Source: Thauera sp. UBA6194 (GTDB lineage: Bacteria > Pseudomonadota > Gammaproteobacteria > Burkholderiales > Rhodocyclaceae). From it: a stretch of DNA of 41,014 bases. Of this stretch, positions 1-8,393 are shown piece after piece. Numbering within the stretch: position 1 is the first letter of the stretch; each line of letters begins with the position of its first letter. The notes beneath the pieces are model-generated. The model saw only the letters and a program-made list of their open reading frames with translations, was not told the origin of the DNA and did not search any database. The DNA lies in the NCBI GenBank assembly GCA_002422685.1, contig DITC01000045.1:1-41014 (forward strand). Reading direction: 5' to 3'. The position numbers and the translations under genes are program-made.

Positions 1-1
1 G

Positions 2-2629
2 CTCACCGAGAGCGAGAAACAGGCGCGCGCCGAGGATGCCGCCGCGCGCGCCGCACTGCAGCAGGGTCAGGCGGTCGAGGCACAGTTCGCTGAGGCGCTT
101 GCCTCCACCACCGCGCTCGACGCGCTGGAAGCTGGCTGCGCCGAGCTCGACGCCCAGCGTCTGCGCCTGGAGCAGGCTCGCCGCGCGCAGCAGGTGGTGC
201 CGGCCGACAGCGCGCTGGCCGCCGCGCGCCGCAGCGCCGACGAGGCGCGCGAGCGTGAAGCGCGCGTCGCGAACGAAGCCGCCGACGCCACGCGCCGCCT
301 GAGCGCAGCCGAAGCCGCCCTGCAGGCCGAAGCCGCGCGCGCACCCGAGCGCGAGGCGGCGCAGCGCGAACTGCTGCGCCTGGAGGCGCTCGGCGAGGCG
401 GTCAAGCGCCTGGCCCAGGCCGACGCGGCGGCCCAGCGCTGCGAAGCCGCGCGCCTCGCCGCCGATAAGGCACTGGCCACAGCCACCGCGCAGCAGCAGA
501 CGCTGGCCACCCGCCGCACCGAACTCGCCGCCCGCATCGACGCCCTGCAACCGATCGCCGCCGACGTCGCCGCGCTCGAGCTGCGCCTGCAGGAGGCCGA
601 GCAGCGTGCCCGTGCGCTCGCCGCGCTGTCCGCCGCGCGTAAGCAACTCGGCCAGCGCGAGGCCACCGAGGCGAAGGCCCGCCAGGCCTGCGATGCCGCG
701 CAGCGCGCCGCAAATGAAGCCCGCGCCGCCTTCACCGCGCTCGACACCCGCTGGCGCCAGGCCCAGGCCGCCATCCTCGCCCGCCATCTGCACGACGGCG
801 CGCCCTGCCCGGTGTGCGGCAGCGCCGAACACCCCGCACCCGCCCGCCACGAGGGCGAGCTGCCCACCGAGCAGGCGCTGCAGGATGCGGCGGAGCGCGC
901 GCGCGCAGCCGAAGCCGCACTCGATACCGCCCGCCAGGCGCTCAACGCCGCCGAGCTGGCGTGCGCCACCGCTGCAGCCGAAGTCGACACCCGCGCCGCC
1001 GCGCTGACGCTCGCGGCCGATGGCACGGCCGCGGCGGGCGATCGTGCAGGTCTTTCCGCTGCGTTGCCTGAACGGCGCGACGCCGTGGGTGAAGGTGCGA
1101 CTCCCGGCCCGGGCGCTGCGGTCGGTGGCCCTGCCGGGGTCGCAACGATCGAGTCGATGGCTGCCGAAGTCGCCCACCTGCGCCGCCAGCTCGACGCCGC
1201 CCGTGACGCCGCAGTGGCGCTCGCGCCGCTGCGCGCGCAGGTGCACGCGCTCGACGCCGAACTTGCCCGCGCCGCAACGGTTTGCGAGCAGGCGCGCGCC
1301 CAGTCTGCCGAGGCGGCCAGCGCGGCGCGCGGCGCGCAGCATGTCGCCGACGAACGCCGCGCCGGCGTGCCGGAGACCTTGCGCACGCCCGCCGCGCTGC
1401 AGGCGGCGCTCGCGGGGGCGCAGGCGACGCGTCAGCGGTTGGACAAGGCCCTGCACCAGGCGCAATCCACCCACGGCGAAGCAGTCAGCCGCGCGGCCGG
1501 CCTGCGCGCGCAGCACGCCACGCTGGGCGAGGCGGTGCAGGCGGCAACGGTGCGCGTCGAGGAGGCGCTTGCTCAGTTCGGGATTGCGTTGCAGGCCGCG
1601 GGCTTCTGGTCGGCGGGTGCCGATGCGCTCATCCGTGCTGAGGCCTTGGGTGCCTCTGAAACTGCTGCGGTGACTCCGCCTCTGTTAGCGGGCAAGCCCG
1701 TGCCTTTCGGTGGTGGGCCTGCTCCCGTTGGAGACGAGGGGCTTTCCCGGGTGCCAGGTGGAGGTGATCACGCCCTCGCGCAGGCCGAGGCGGCGTGGCG
1801 TGCCGCGCTGATCCCCGCTGAGCGCATCGCGGCGCTCGAAGCAAGGATCCGCGAGGCCGACCACCGCCGCGCCGCCGCGCATGAACGCGCCGAGCGCGCC
1901 ACGCGCGCCATCTCCGGCCTGACCCGCCCCGACCTCGCCGCCCTCGACACCCGCGCCGCCTCCGCGCGCGCCGCGGTCGAAGCCGCGCTCGACCGCCTCG
2001 CCCACACCCGCAGCGCGCTCGTCACGCTCGGCGAAACCCTCGCCCGGCTCGACGACATCGCCCGCCAATCCGGCGCCATCGAAGCCGAATACCGCGTCGT
2101 CGGCCACCTCGCCGACATCGCTAACGGCGCCAACGGCCGCAACCTCACCTTCCAGCGCTACGTGCTCGCCGCCTTGCTCGACGACGTGCTGCGCGCCGCC
2201 TCGCTGCGCCTGGCGGCGATGAGCCGCGGCCGCTATCAGCTCCAGCGCCGCGAAGACCTCGCCGACGCCCGCCGCGCCGGCGGGCTGGATCTGGAAGTCT
2301 TCGACGAATACACCGGCCGCAGCCGCCCGGCGAGCACGCTGTCTGGCGGCGAGGGCTTCATGGCCTCGCTGTCGCTCGCGCTCGGCCTGTCCGACGTCGT
2401 CCAGGCCTACGCCGGCGGCGTGCAGCTCGACACGCTCTTCATCGACGAAGGCTTCGGCAGCCTCGACCCGGAGTCGCTCGACATGGCGATGAAGGCGCTC
2501 ATCGACCTGCAGCAGCGCGGCCGCACGGTCGGCGTGATCTCGCACGTCGAGGAGATGAAGCAGCAGATCGACGTGGCGATCGAGGTGCTGCAGGGGGTGC
2601 GGGGGAGTGGGGTGCGGATGCGGGTGTGA
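2..2629 (+). CDS. sbcC: SbcC, exonuclease SbcCD ATPase subunit (5' end outside window)
   Basis: SbcC is the SMC/Rad50-like ATPase that pairs with the SbcD nuclease to cut hairpins and process DNA ends in the cytoplasm. The reading frame is open from base 2, so the N-terminal Walker A half lies upstream of the window. Visible are long Ala/Glu/Arg-rich coiled-coil arms, the CPVC zinc hook (Cys codons at 806 and 815), a C-terminal ABC signature (STLSGGE, near 2335-2353) and a Walker B with D-loop (DTLFIDEGFGSLD, near 2430-2465). The distal coiled coil carries two Gly/Pro-rich stretches (about 1035-1150 and 1650-1770) that look like insertions. The second contains a REP-like core. The gene converges on the minus-strand modification operon and ends 40 bases from it. 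Confidence 0.96.
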   Translation, partial: LTESEKQARAEDAAARAALQQGQAVEAQFAEALASTTALDALEAGCAELDAQRLRLEQARRAQQVVPADSALAAARRSADEAREREARVANEAADATRRLSAAEAALQAEAARAPEREAAQRELLRLEALGEAVKRLAQADAAAQRCEAARLAADKALATATAQQQTLATRRTELAARIDALQPIAADVAALELRLQEAEQRARALAALSAARKQLGQREATEAKARQACDAAQRAANEARAAFTALDTRWRQAQAAILARHLHDGAPCPVCGSAEHPAPARHEGELPTEQALQDAAERARAAEAALDTARQALNAAELACATAAAEVDTRAAALTLAADGTAAAGDRAGLSAALPERRDAVGEGATPGPGAAVGGPAGVATIESMAAEVAHLRRQLDAARDAAVALAPLRAQVHALDAELARAATVCEQARAQSAEAASAARGAQHVADERRAGVPETLRTPAALQAALAGAQATRQRLDKALHQAQSTHGEAVSRAAGLRAQHATLGEAVQAATVRVEEALAQFGIALQAAGFWSAGADALIRAEALGASETAAVTPPLLAGKPVPFGGGPAPVGDEGLSRVPGGGDHALAQAEAAWRAALIPAERIAALEARIREADHRRAAAHERAERATRAISGLTRPDLAALDTRAASARAAVEAALDRLAHTRSALVTLGETLARLDDIARQSGAIEAEYRVVGHLADIANGANGRNLTFQRYVLAALLDDVLRAASLRLAAMSRGRYQLQRREDLADARRAGGLDLEVFDEYTGRSRPASTLSGGEGFMASLSLALGLSDVVQAYAGGVQLDTLFIDEGFGSLDPESLDMAMKALIDLQQRGRTVGVISHVEEMKQQIDVAIEVLQGVRGSGVRMRV
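1688..1700. repeat. REP-like palindromic core inside sbcC
   Basis: The 13 bases GCGGGCAAGCCCG match the core of the REP-like units at 30915 and 34414. They lie in frame in a Gly/Pro-rich insertion of the SbcC coiled coil. Only the core is shared, so this may be a decayed element or chance in GC-rich DNA. Confidence 0.35.
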
Positions 2630-2669
2630 AAGGGACTCGGTGGAGGACGAAGGCCTGAAGATGCGCCCG

Positions 2670-4199
2670 CTACGAATAGCTCTTGTAGAAAGCCTCCGCG
2701 GTGAACTTCACGAACTCCTCGGTCTTTTCCTGACCGCGCGCAATCACCTGCCAGGGTTCCAGGCGCGCGATCTCCGTCTGCAGGTCCTTCGCCGTCTTGG
2801 CGCTGCAGCCGAGAATGTCCTGCACCGACCCCGCAGCAACGCCGTCGCACTGGAAGATGTAGGCGAACTCGAGCAACTCCTGGAAGTTGAAGAACTTCTG
2901 CTGGTAGTCGTTCGGTGACTGGCTGGCAAAGAACACCACCACGCCCTTGGACCGTCCTTCGCGAATGATCCGCTGAAGGAAGATGTTCTTTTGTCCCAGA
3001 TAGTTGTGCGCCTCGTCGATCACCAGAATCGTCCGGATGGTCCGCTTTCCTTCGGTTACCGGGCTATCGGGCAGTGCTGCCATCTCCTTGTACAGGCGCT
3101 CGATTACCAGATAGGCCACGAGCTCCTTCAGTACCGGCATGGCATGCACGTCAATCAGCATCGTGCGGTTCGAGACGCGGTCCATGGGCGCACTTTCGCT
3201 GCCGTGGCGCCAGAAGAGATCGAAGTCGGAGAGGTCCCGCAGCACTTCGATGAGGCTGTCGTCCTTCTTGCCATCTTCTTCATACGCAGCGGCTGCGACT
3301 TCGAGAACGTCCGGGAAGTCCGGATAGGGTGCCGCCGAGCTCGCGCGTTTGGCATAGGCTGCCCGGATCGCCTCGGTCAGCGCACCCTTCTGCACCACAC
3401 CGAGCTTGCTGTTGATCGAGGCGAAGCTCTCGGCCTTCTCGCGCGCCGACACGTTGATGGTCTGCTCGTCATACCCTGGCAGGATGAAGGGATTGATCGG
3501 CTGGCTCTGCCCGCCCTGCAGCAGCCGAAACGCCTGCACGCGCGCCAGTTCAAGAAACCGCGCGTTGTCGACCACGTCGCCCTTGTAGTCGAAGTAAATG
3601 AAGTTCGTCTGGAAGTTCGACTGGATGCGGATATCGGTCAGGACCTTGAGCAGGAACTGCGTCTTGCCCACGCCAGGCTTGCCCATGATCGCCAGGTGCG
3701 AGTTGGCATGCTTGGCGGTGTTGTTCAGCTCCATCACCAGTTCAGCGCGCTGCAGCAGCGTCCGCCCGATGAAGATGTCGAGGCCGCTACCGAGTTGCTC
3801 ACGCCGGCCGGAGAATTCGACTTCATCGACCAGACGACGAATCAGCGCTTCGCCGCTGCGCCCCGTCTCGTGGAACAGTTGCGCCAGCAAGGCCGCTCCG
3901 CTGTCGATATGGTTCTTGACGATCGACCGGTTCGAGAAGAATTCGTCTTCGCTGTAATCCCGCTTTCCATAAACGTGCGCGATCAGCGTGCGCAAAAAAA
4001 CCTCGTCCTCACCGATGAAGGTCGGGCGCTTCATCTCGCCACCGCTAAAGCTCGAGCTGGGTGCGACACGCGAACCTTCCTTGACGAGCGAGAGGGCAAA
4101 CGCAATCCGTGCCAGCGTGGCCTTCTCGAGCTTGGTCTCGAATCGCAGCGCGCTCAACACCTCGTCAGCCTCGCTGGACGTGTAGAGTCGGTCAGCCAT
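2670..4199 (-). CDS. DndE-like domain fused to HerA/FtsK-type ATPase
   Basis: This 509-aa protein has two parts. Residues 1 to about 115 resemble DndE, the small DNA-binding protein of DNA phosphorothioation systems (start MADRLYTSSEADEVLSALRF). Residues from about 140 onward are a P-loop ATPase of the HerA/FtsK kind, with Walker A GKPGVGKT at 173-180, Walker B ILVIDEAH at 391-398, and an ASQSP motif at about 425 that would fit a sensor position. HerA-type ATPases translocate DNA, so a role in target recognition or restriction is likely, but this is inferred. It is the last gene of the operon. Its start overlaps the end of the DndD-like gene by 8 bases. Standalone DndE is only about 110-130 aa, so the fusion is notable. 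Confidence 0.85.
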   Translation of the reverse strand: MADRLYTSSEADEVLSALRFETKLEKATLARIAFALSLVKEGSRVAPSSSFSGGEMKRPTFIGEDEVFLRTLIAHVYGKRDYSEDEFFSNRSIVKNHIDSGAALLAQLFHETGRSGEALIRRLVDEVEFSGRREQLGSGLDIFIGRTLLQRAELVMELNNTAKHANSHLAIMGKPGVGKTQFLLKVLTDIRIQSNFQTNFIYFDYKGDVVDNARFLELARVQAFRLLQGGQSQPINPFILPGYDEQTINVSAREKAESFASINSKLGVVQKGALTEAIRAAYAKRASSAAPYPDFPDVLEVAAAAYEEDGKKDDSLIEVLRDLSDFDLFWRHGSESAPMDRVSNRTMLIDVHAMPVLKELVAYLVIERLYKEMAALPDSPVTEGKRTIRTILVIDEAHNYLGQKNIFLQRIIREGRSKGVVVFFASQSPNDYQQKFFNFQELLEFAYIFQCDGVAAGSVQDILGCSAKTAKDLQTEIARLEPWQVIARGQEKTEEFVKFTAEAFYKSYS

Positions 4200-6195
4200 G
4201 GCTCGACTCCCAGAAATAGCCCTTGCGGAAGGTGGTCAGTTCCTGGCGCTGATCGAACTCCAGACTCGCCGCGCCGGAGAGGCGCGGTTTCAGCGCCCGG
4301 TAGTAGTTCGTGTCGATTTCAGTGTCGGTCGAAAGGATGATCACTTGCTCACCGGCGTTCGGGAAATAGTTGTTCACGATGTTGTCCCGATGGGTGCTGT
4401 CCAGGCGCGAGAGCGGTGTGTCGATGATGATCGGTAGCTTCAGTTCGCTGGTCTGCGCCAGACCCCACAGCAACGAAATCGCGAAGACTTCCTTTTCGCC
4501 TGCGGCCATGGACGATTTCCGGATCTCATGCCCGTTGCGGTCGGTGATCTTGATCTCGTAGGTCTTGTCGTCGATGGTGATGTCCTTGATCAAGCCGCTG
4601 CGGCTGGACAGCAGGCGATACATCTCGAAGGTTTTCTCCTGCAGCAGATGCACCTTGTTCTTGCGCAGGCGCACGACGAACTGGTTCAGCACACTGGCGA
4701 TCGCATCGCACTCATCGATGAAGTCGGCCTTTTCCTTCGACACATTGTGCTTTTCGTAGAGCTTCTCGATCTCTACCTCGATTTCGCTGATGCGCTTGTC
4801 CAGCGCCAGGATGTCTTCCTCGATCAACCGTAGCTGTTCCGTCTTGCGTCCGATCTGGGTCGAACAGCTTTCCATCACCGACTGCAATTCCTCGAACAGG
4901 TCGCGCTCCGTTCCCGTCAGTGCGCCGCCTTGGCCGACCGCGCCTTCCAGTTGCTTCAGCAGCGCCTCCAGGTTTTGTGCTTCTTCCAACAATGGCTTGA
5001 GCAGAAACACATCGCTGCTTTCCAGCGACTCCATTCGGTTCAGCACCCGCGCCGCGTCACGGTCGGACAGGTCGAGGACCTTCGTGACATCCGCGTCCGG
5101 ATCGCCCTCCTTCAGCAGACGGAAGATGCGTCGCTCCAGCTCCGCCAGGCGTTCCGCCGACAGTCGCTCCGTGTAGATGGGCTCTGGTTCCTCGACCACG
5201 CGCACGATGCGCTTCGCAAGTGCCGCCGCATTTTCCTTGATCGCTTCCCCACTGGCCGATTCGCGCTCGGCCTCGATCTGCCTTCGGATGCCCTCGAACA
5301 ACTTGCCTGCAATGCTGAACGGCAGCGCCTTCTCGCATAAGCCGCGTATTTCGCTTTCAACCTGGGCGAGTCGATTGGCAGCCACGACGCGTCTCTTCTC
5401 CTGCTCGCGCATGGCCTCGCGCGACTCCGGCGCGACGTGGAAAGCAGCCTCGAAGCGCTTTCTGGCTTCGTCCAGTTGATCCTTGAAGCCATCCAGATCC
5501 ACGCGCAGCGCATCTCGCTCCTGATGCTTGCGGCCCTGTTTGCTCTTCTCCCGCTTCAGCTCGCTCTGCTTGAAGTCCAGATCCTCGTCCGATATTTCGA
5601 CGAAGCCCTTACGTTCTTCCTGCTTGATATAGACGATGTCGCTCGCCAGCCGGTTGATGTACTGGATGCCCAGCGCGGCTTCCAGGGACGACTTCAGGCG
5701 GACCTCCGAGTGGTCATCCGCCGCGATCTCCTGGATCTTCTCGCCGTCGAAGAAGAAGAACTGCGTGATGCCCGGCGGGATTGCCGCACGGATGAAGTCC
5801 TGCCAGATCTCCTGGTTCTGCACCGACACCCGCTTGCCATCACGTACGACCACCAGTCGCTCGCTCAGGTCGCGCGGCTTCGGCTCGCTTACCGCCCCCG
5901 CGGTCCAGGAACGCTTCACGATCAGCTCCGATCCGTCGTCCATCTCGATCACGATCTCGAAGGCCACATTCGCGTTGCCCTTCGCCTTCTCGCGTCGATT
6001 GATGTTGCGGAAGATGTCGTCGGCCTTGCCGCCATAAAGGCAGTACGTCACCGCCTCCATGATCGAGGTCTTGCCGGCTCCGTTCATGCCGCCGATCAGA
6101 AAGATGCTGCGGCCATCCTCGCCAATGGGGAACAGGATCTCGGTGGCGAACTGGAAGGACTTGTAGTTTTCGATGGTGAGTTTGCGGAATTTCAT
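4192..6195 (-). CDS. dndD-like: DndD-like SMC/ABC ATPase
   Basis: This 667-aa ATPase has the DndD/RecF/SMC layout. The N-terminal Walker A is GGMNGAGKTS at residues 35-44, followed by a long helical middle rich in Glu, Lys and Arg. The C-terminal half-site carries AGEKE at about 565-569 and Walker B LPIIIDTPLSRLD at about 587-599. In Dnd systems DndD is the ATPase thought to act on DNA during modification. I saw no CxxC zinc hook in the coiled region. The start overlaps the stop of the 210-aa gene by one base, and the 3' end overlaps the DndE-HerA gene, so the ATPases are probably co-translated. No cysteine desulfurase or DndC sulfurtransferase gene is present nearby, so sulfur modification is not supported. 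Confidence 0.88.
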   Translation of the reverse strand: MKFRKLTIENYKSFQFATEILFPIGEDGRSIFLIGGMNGAGKTSIMEAVTYCLYGGKADDIFRNINRREKAKGNANVAFEIVIEMDDGSELIVKRSWTAGAVSEPKPRDLSERLVVVRDGKRVSVQNQEIWQDFIRAAIPPGITQFFFFDGEKIQEIAADDHSEVRLKSSLEAALGIQYINRLASDIVYIKQEERKGFVEISDEDLDFKQSELKREKSKQGRKHQERDALRVDLDGFKDQLDEARKRFEAAFHVAPESREAMREQEKRRVVAANRLAQVESEIRGLCEKALPFSIAGKLFEGIRRQIEAERESASGEAIKENAAALAKRIVRVVEEPEPIYTERLSAERLAELERRIFRLLKEGDPDADVTKVLDLSDRDAARVLNRMESLESSDVFLLKPLLEEAQNLEALLKQLEGAVGQGGALTGTERDLFEELQSVMESCSTQIGRKTEQLRLIEEDILALDKRISEIEVEIEKLYEKHNVSKEKADFIDECDAIASVLNQFVVRLRKNKVHLLQEKTFEMYRLLSSRSGLIKDITIDDKTYEIKITDRNGHEIRKSSMAAGEKEVFAISLLWGLAQTSELKLPIIIDTPLSRLDSTHRDNIVNNYFPNAGEQVIILSTDTEIDTNYYRALKPRLSGAASLEFDQRQELTTFRKGYFWESSHG

Positions 6196-6827
6196 CAGGA
6201 TTCCTCGGCAAGCGCCCAGATGCCATAGGGCGAGTCGTTACGCAGCGTGCCGTCCTGCGTCATGCGGTAGCGTTCCCACTTGGCGTTGTTCTGCCAGACG
6301 TATTCATTGGTCGCTTCACGCCATTCCATGTCACCTGGCAGCAGCTTGCCGTCGAGTTGCTGGCCCATCTCTTCGATGACCTCCGACACACGCGCGCTGC
6401 CGCCGAGTTTTCTGAGCGCCTGGATGATCTGCTCCCTCAGCACGATTTTGTCGGTTCTCGGCGCACGCGACCGCTTGCCACGTGGCTTGGGGCCGGTCGG
6501 CGTCGGTGTCTGTCCGAGCCTTGCCTTCAACTCCTTCGAGAGGCTGGCGAACTCATCGGCGAGCTGCGTCAGTGCCTGCGTTGCGGAAGCGTGGACGGCA
6601 AGCGAGGCCGCGAGGCGGGTTTTCTCCGCACGCAGTACATCCGGCACCGATACGCCCACCTTCTCGAGTCGTTCGATCGCCTTGGCAATCTCCCGAAGCT
6701 GCGCCTCACGCTCTGCAGAGTCAGTCTCGTCGGTGCCGGCATCGATTTCGTCGATCACCTCGCGGCACAGTTCCACCAGCAAGCCGGGGTCCTTGACGAA
6801 GCGCTCGATCTCGCTGCCGTCGCTCAT
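6195..6827 (-). CDS. Uncharacterised 210-aa operon protein, probable winged-helix C-terminus
   Basis: I do not recognise this protein by name. The N-terminal 100 residues are acidic, helical and probably coiled. A basic Pro/Arg/Lys linker follows (around residues 110-130). The C-terminal 80 residues (starting near KIVLREQIIQALRKLGGSA) look like a small helix-turn-helix/winged-helix domain of the kind found in restriction-associated proteins, with a WREATNEYVWQNNAKWERYRM stretch rich in aromatics. It overlaps its upstream neighbour by 4 bases (ATGA type) and its downstream neighbour by one, so it belongs to the modification operon. A DNA-binding or adaptor role for the DndD-like ATPase is an inference. 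Confidence 0.8.
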   Translation of the reverse strand: MSDGSEIERFVKDPGLLVELCREVIDEIDAGTDETDSAEREAQLREIAKAIERLEKVGVSVPDVLRAEKTRLAASLAVHASATQALTQLADEFASLSKELKARLGQTPTPTGPKPRGKRSRAPRTDKIVLREQIIQALRKLGGSARVSEVIEEMGQQLDGKLLPGDMEWREATNEYVWQNNAKWERYRMTQDGTLRNDSPYGIWALAEES

Positions 6828-7018
6828 GATTGCTGCTCCACCTCACGGGCCGGCCCGGTCTTCAAGATCTCACGAAGAGCGTCATACACACCGGTACGCC
6901 GCTCCTTGAATTCGTATTCGCGCACAGTCTCCAGCAGCTTCAGCACCTTGTCGGGGCTGACACCGTGCTGCTCGCACAGCTCGGTCAGCGGTCGGCTGTC
7001 GTCAGGTGACAGGTTCAT
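6824..7018 (-). CDS. Small 64-aa DNA-modification-associated protein
   Basis: This is a 64-aa charged, helical protein, MNLSPDDSRPLTELCEQHGV at the N-terminus, with no membrane segment or signal peptide. The segment LTELCEQHGVSPDKVLKLL could form a helix-turn-helix. It overlaps rhuM upstream and the 210-aa gene downstream by 4 bases each, which strongly supports it as a real coding gene despite its size. Small proteins at this position accompany other DNA modification gene clusters. Its molecular role is unknown to me. Confidence 0.75.
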   Translation of the reverse strand: MNLSPDDSRPLTELCEQHGVSPDKVLKLLETVREYEFKERRTGVYDALREILKTGPAREVEQQS

Positions 7019-8055
7019 GATTTCTTGCCTCGCTTGCCGTCGGTCAGTTGCTTCGCCAGCCGGTCGAAATCGCTATCGACATGCGACTGTTCCTCGAGCC
7101 GGCGCAGGTGGAACTGCTCGTACTCGCGCTCGGCCCGCAGCAGCGCCATGTCGTGCGAGATCTTGCCGGCATGAGTCAGGATGTCGCGATCATTGATGTT
7201 CAGGAACGCGTCGAGTTTCTTGATCCAGTCGCTCATGTACATCGGAATGCGCCGCATCGCCTGGCCTTCGGCAAAGATCAGATACTGCTCGGCCAGGTTG
7301 TTCAAGGCCCGCAGCTCGTCTTCCGTGAGGTAGTTCTTGGCAATGCCGACGTCCTGCTTGCGGACCTTGGCCCCGCGCCAGCTCGTGAGCCCCATGTTGG
7401 GCTTCTCCGCGTCGGCGCGCGCATGCACGATCTCGGCCGCGGTCTGGCCGGTAATCGCCCAGTGCATCTTGTTCTGCACCGTTTTGAAGAAGCTGAGGCT
7501 GATCTCCAACGTGGGGTCGTAGTCGATGCTGGTGGCGTAGATGTCGGTGATCTTCTGGTAGAACCGCCGCTCCGAGGTGCGGATGTCCTGGATGCGGCGC
7601 GTCAGCTCTTCGAAGTAGTCGAAGGGCTGCTGTGGGTTCTTCAGCCGCTCGTCGTCCAGCACAAAGCCCTTGACGATGTACTCCTTGAGCCGCTGCGTGG
7701 CCCAGATGCGGAACCGGGTCGCGACGTGGCTTTTCACCCGGTAGCCGACCGAGATGATCATGTCGAGGTTATAGTGGTCGAGCTGGCGTCGTACCGCCCG
7801 GCTGCCTTCCCGGCGAACTGTTAAGAATTTCTTAATGGTTGCCTCGGGTTGAAGCTCGCCCTCCTCGTACACGTTGCGGATGTGCATGCTGATATTGGGC
7901 ACCGAGGTCTGAAACAGCTCGGCGATCAAGGCTTGCGACAGCCAGACGGTTTCCTCGGCCAGTCGCACGTCGATTTTGACGCGGCCGTCCTCGGCCTCAT
8001 AGACGAGGAACTGTCCTTTGCCGGGGGCGGCGGGGTCGGAAATCAGCTCGCTCAT
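7015..8055 (-). CDS. rhuM: RhuM family protein
   Basis: This 346-aa protein matches the RhuM family, first named from Salmonella pathogenicity island 3. Family-typical stretches are visible: VRLAEETVWLSQALIAELFQ near the N-terminus, which looks like an HTH-like DNA-binding region, NLDMIISVGYRVKS, and FRIWATQRLKEYIVKGF. RhuM genes are often found inside type I restriction-modification operons, and here the gene lies directly after the hsdS remnant with a 4-base overlap. Its biochemical role is not settled. It appears full length and undamaged even though the upstream modification genes are disrupted. Confidence 0.9.
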   Translation of the reverse strand: MSELISDPAAPGKGQFLVYEAEDGRVKIDVRLAEETVWLSQALIAELFQTSVPNISMHIRNVYEEGELQPEATIKKFLTVRREGSRAVRRQLDHYNLDMIISVGYRVKSHVATRFRIWATQRLKEYIVKGFVLDDERLKNPQQPFDYFEELTRRIQDIRTSERRFYQKITDIYATSIDYDPTLEISLSFFKTVQNKMHWAITGQTAAEIVHARADAEKPNMGLTSWRGAKVRKQDVGIAKNYLTEDELRALNNLAEQYLIFAEGQAMRRIPMYMSDWIKKLDAFLNINDRDILTHAGKISHDMALLRAEREYEQFHLRRLEEQSHVDSDFDRLAKQLTDGKRGKKS

Positions 8056-8393
8056 GGCTGGACGGCGGCTTCGATGAGTTGCTCGACGCGGGTTTTGGCT
8101 TGCTCAAGCAGCTTTCTCGATTCCTGCTGTTTCACGAGACTTTCACGTAGCAAATCGCCGATGGCTCGCTGCTTGTCGAGGTCGAGCAGGGGAACGACAA
8201 AACGGTCGATGTCGCTTGGGTAAAGTTCGGCTTGGGCGCTGCCGCGTGCATGTTGTTGTGTCTGAAACTGCCCGACGATGGACTGGAAGACCAGGGCCAT
8301 GTAGGCCGCGTCAATGCCGGGATGAAGTCGGAGAATATTGACGTGGTTGCTCGCCATGGCCGGGGCATCGCTCCAGGGCAATCGCACCTTCAT
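8052..8393 (-). pseudogene. hsdS: HsdS specificity subunit, C-terminal fragment with IS-supplied start
   Basis: About 107 native residues of a type I restriction specificity subunit remain. They include a target-recognition-domain tail and the conserved helix that ends in LLDLDKQRAIGDLLRESLVK, QESRKLLEQAK and so on. A full HsdS is about 400-450 aa, so roughly three quarters is gone. The native sequence stops at 8373, where the left inverted repeat of the ISAs1 element begins. The element's end supplies an in-frame ATG at 8393 whose ATGA overlaps the transposase stop codon. A 113-aa chimera (MKVRLPW plus HsdS tail) could therefore be translated by coupling. It lacks most of the DNA-recognition region and should not direct methylation. 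Confidence 0.85.
8374..8388. repeat. Left terminal inverted repeat of ISAs1 element
   Basis: CAGGGCAATCGCACC, the exact inverse complement of 9626-9640. It marks the boundary between the element and the surviving hsdS codons. Confidence 0.9.

Noticed and set aside
2670..6195. A canonical Dnd phosphorothioation system
   Set aside because: Only DndD-like and DndE-like parts are present. The sulfur-handling genes dndA and dndC are absent from the window and the rest of the operon is type I-like.
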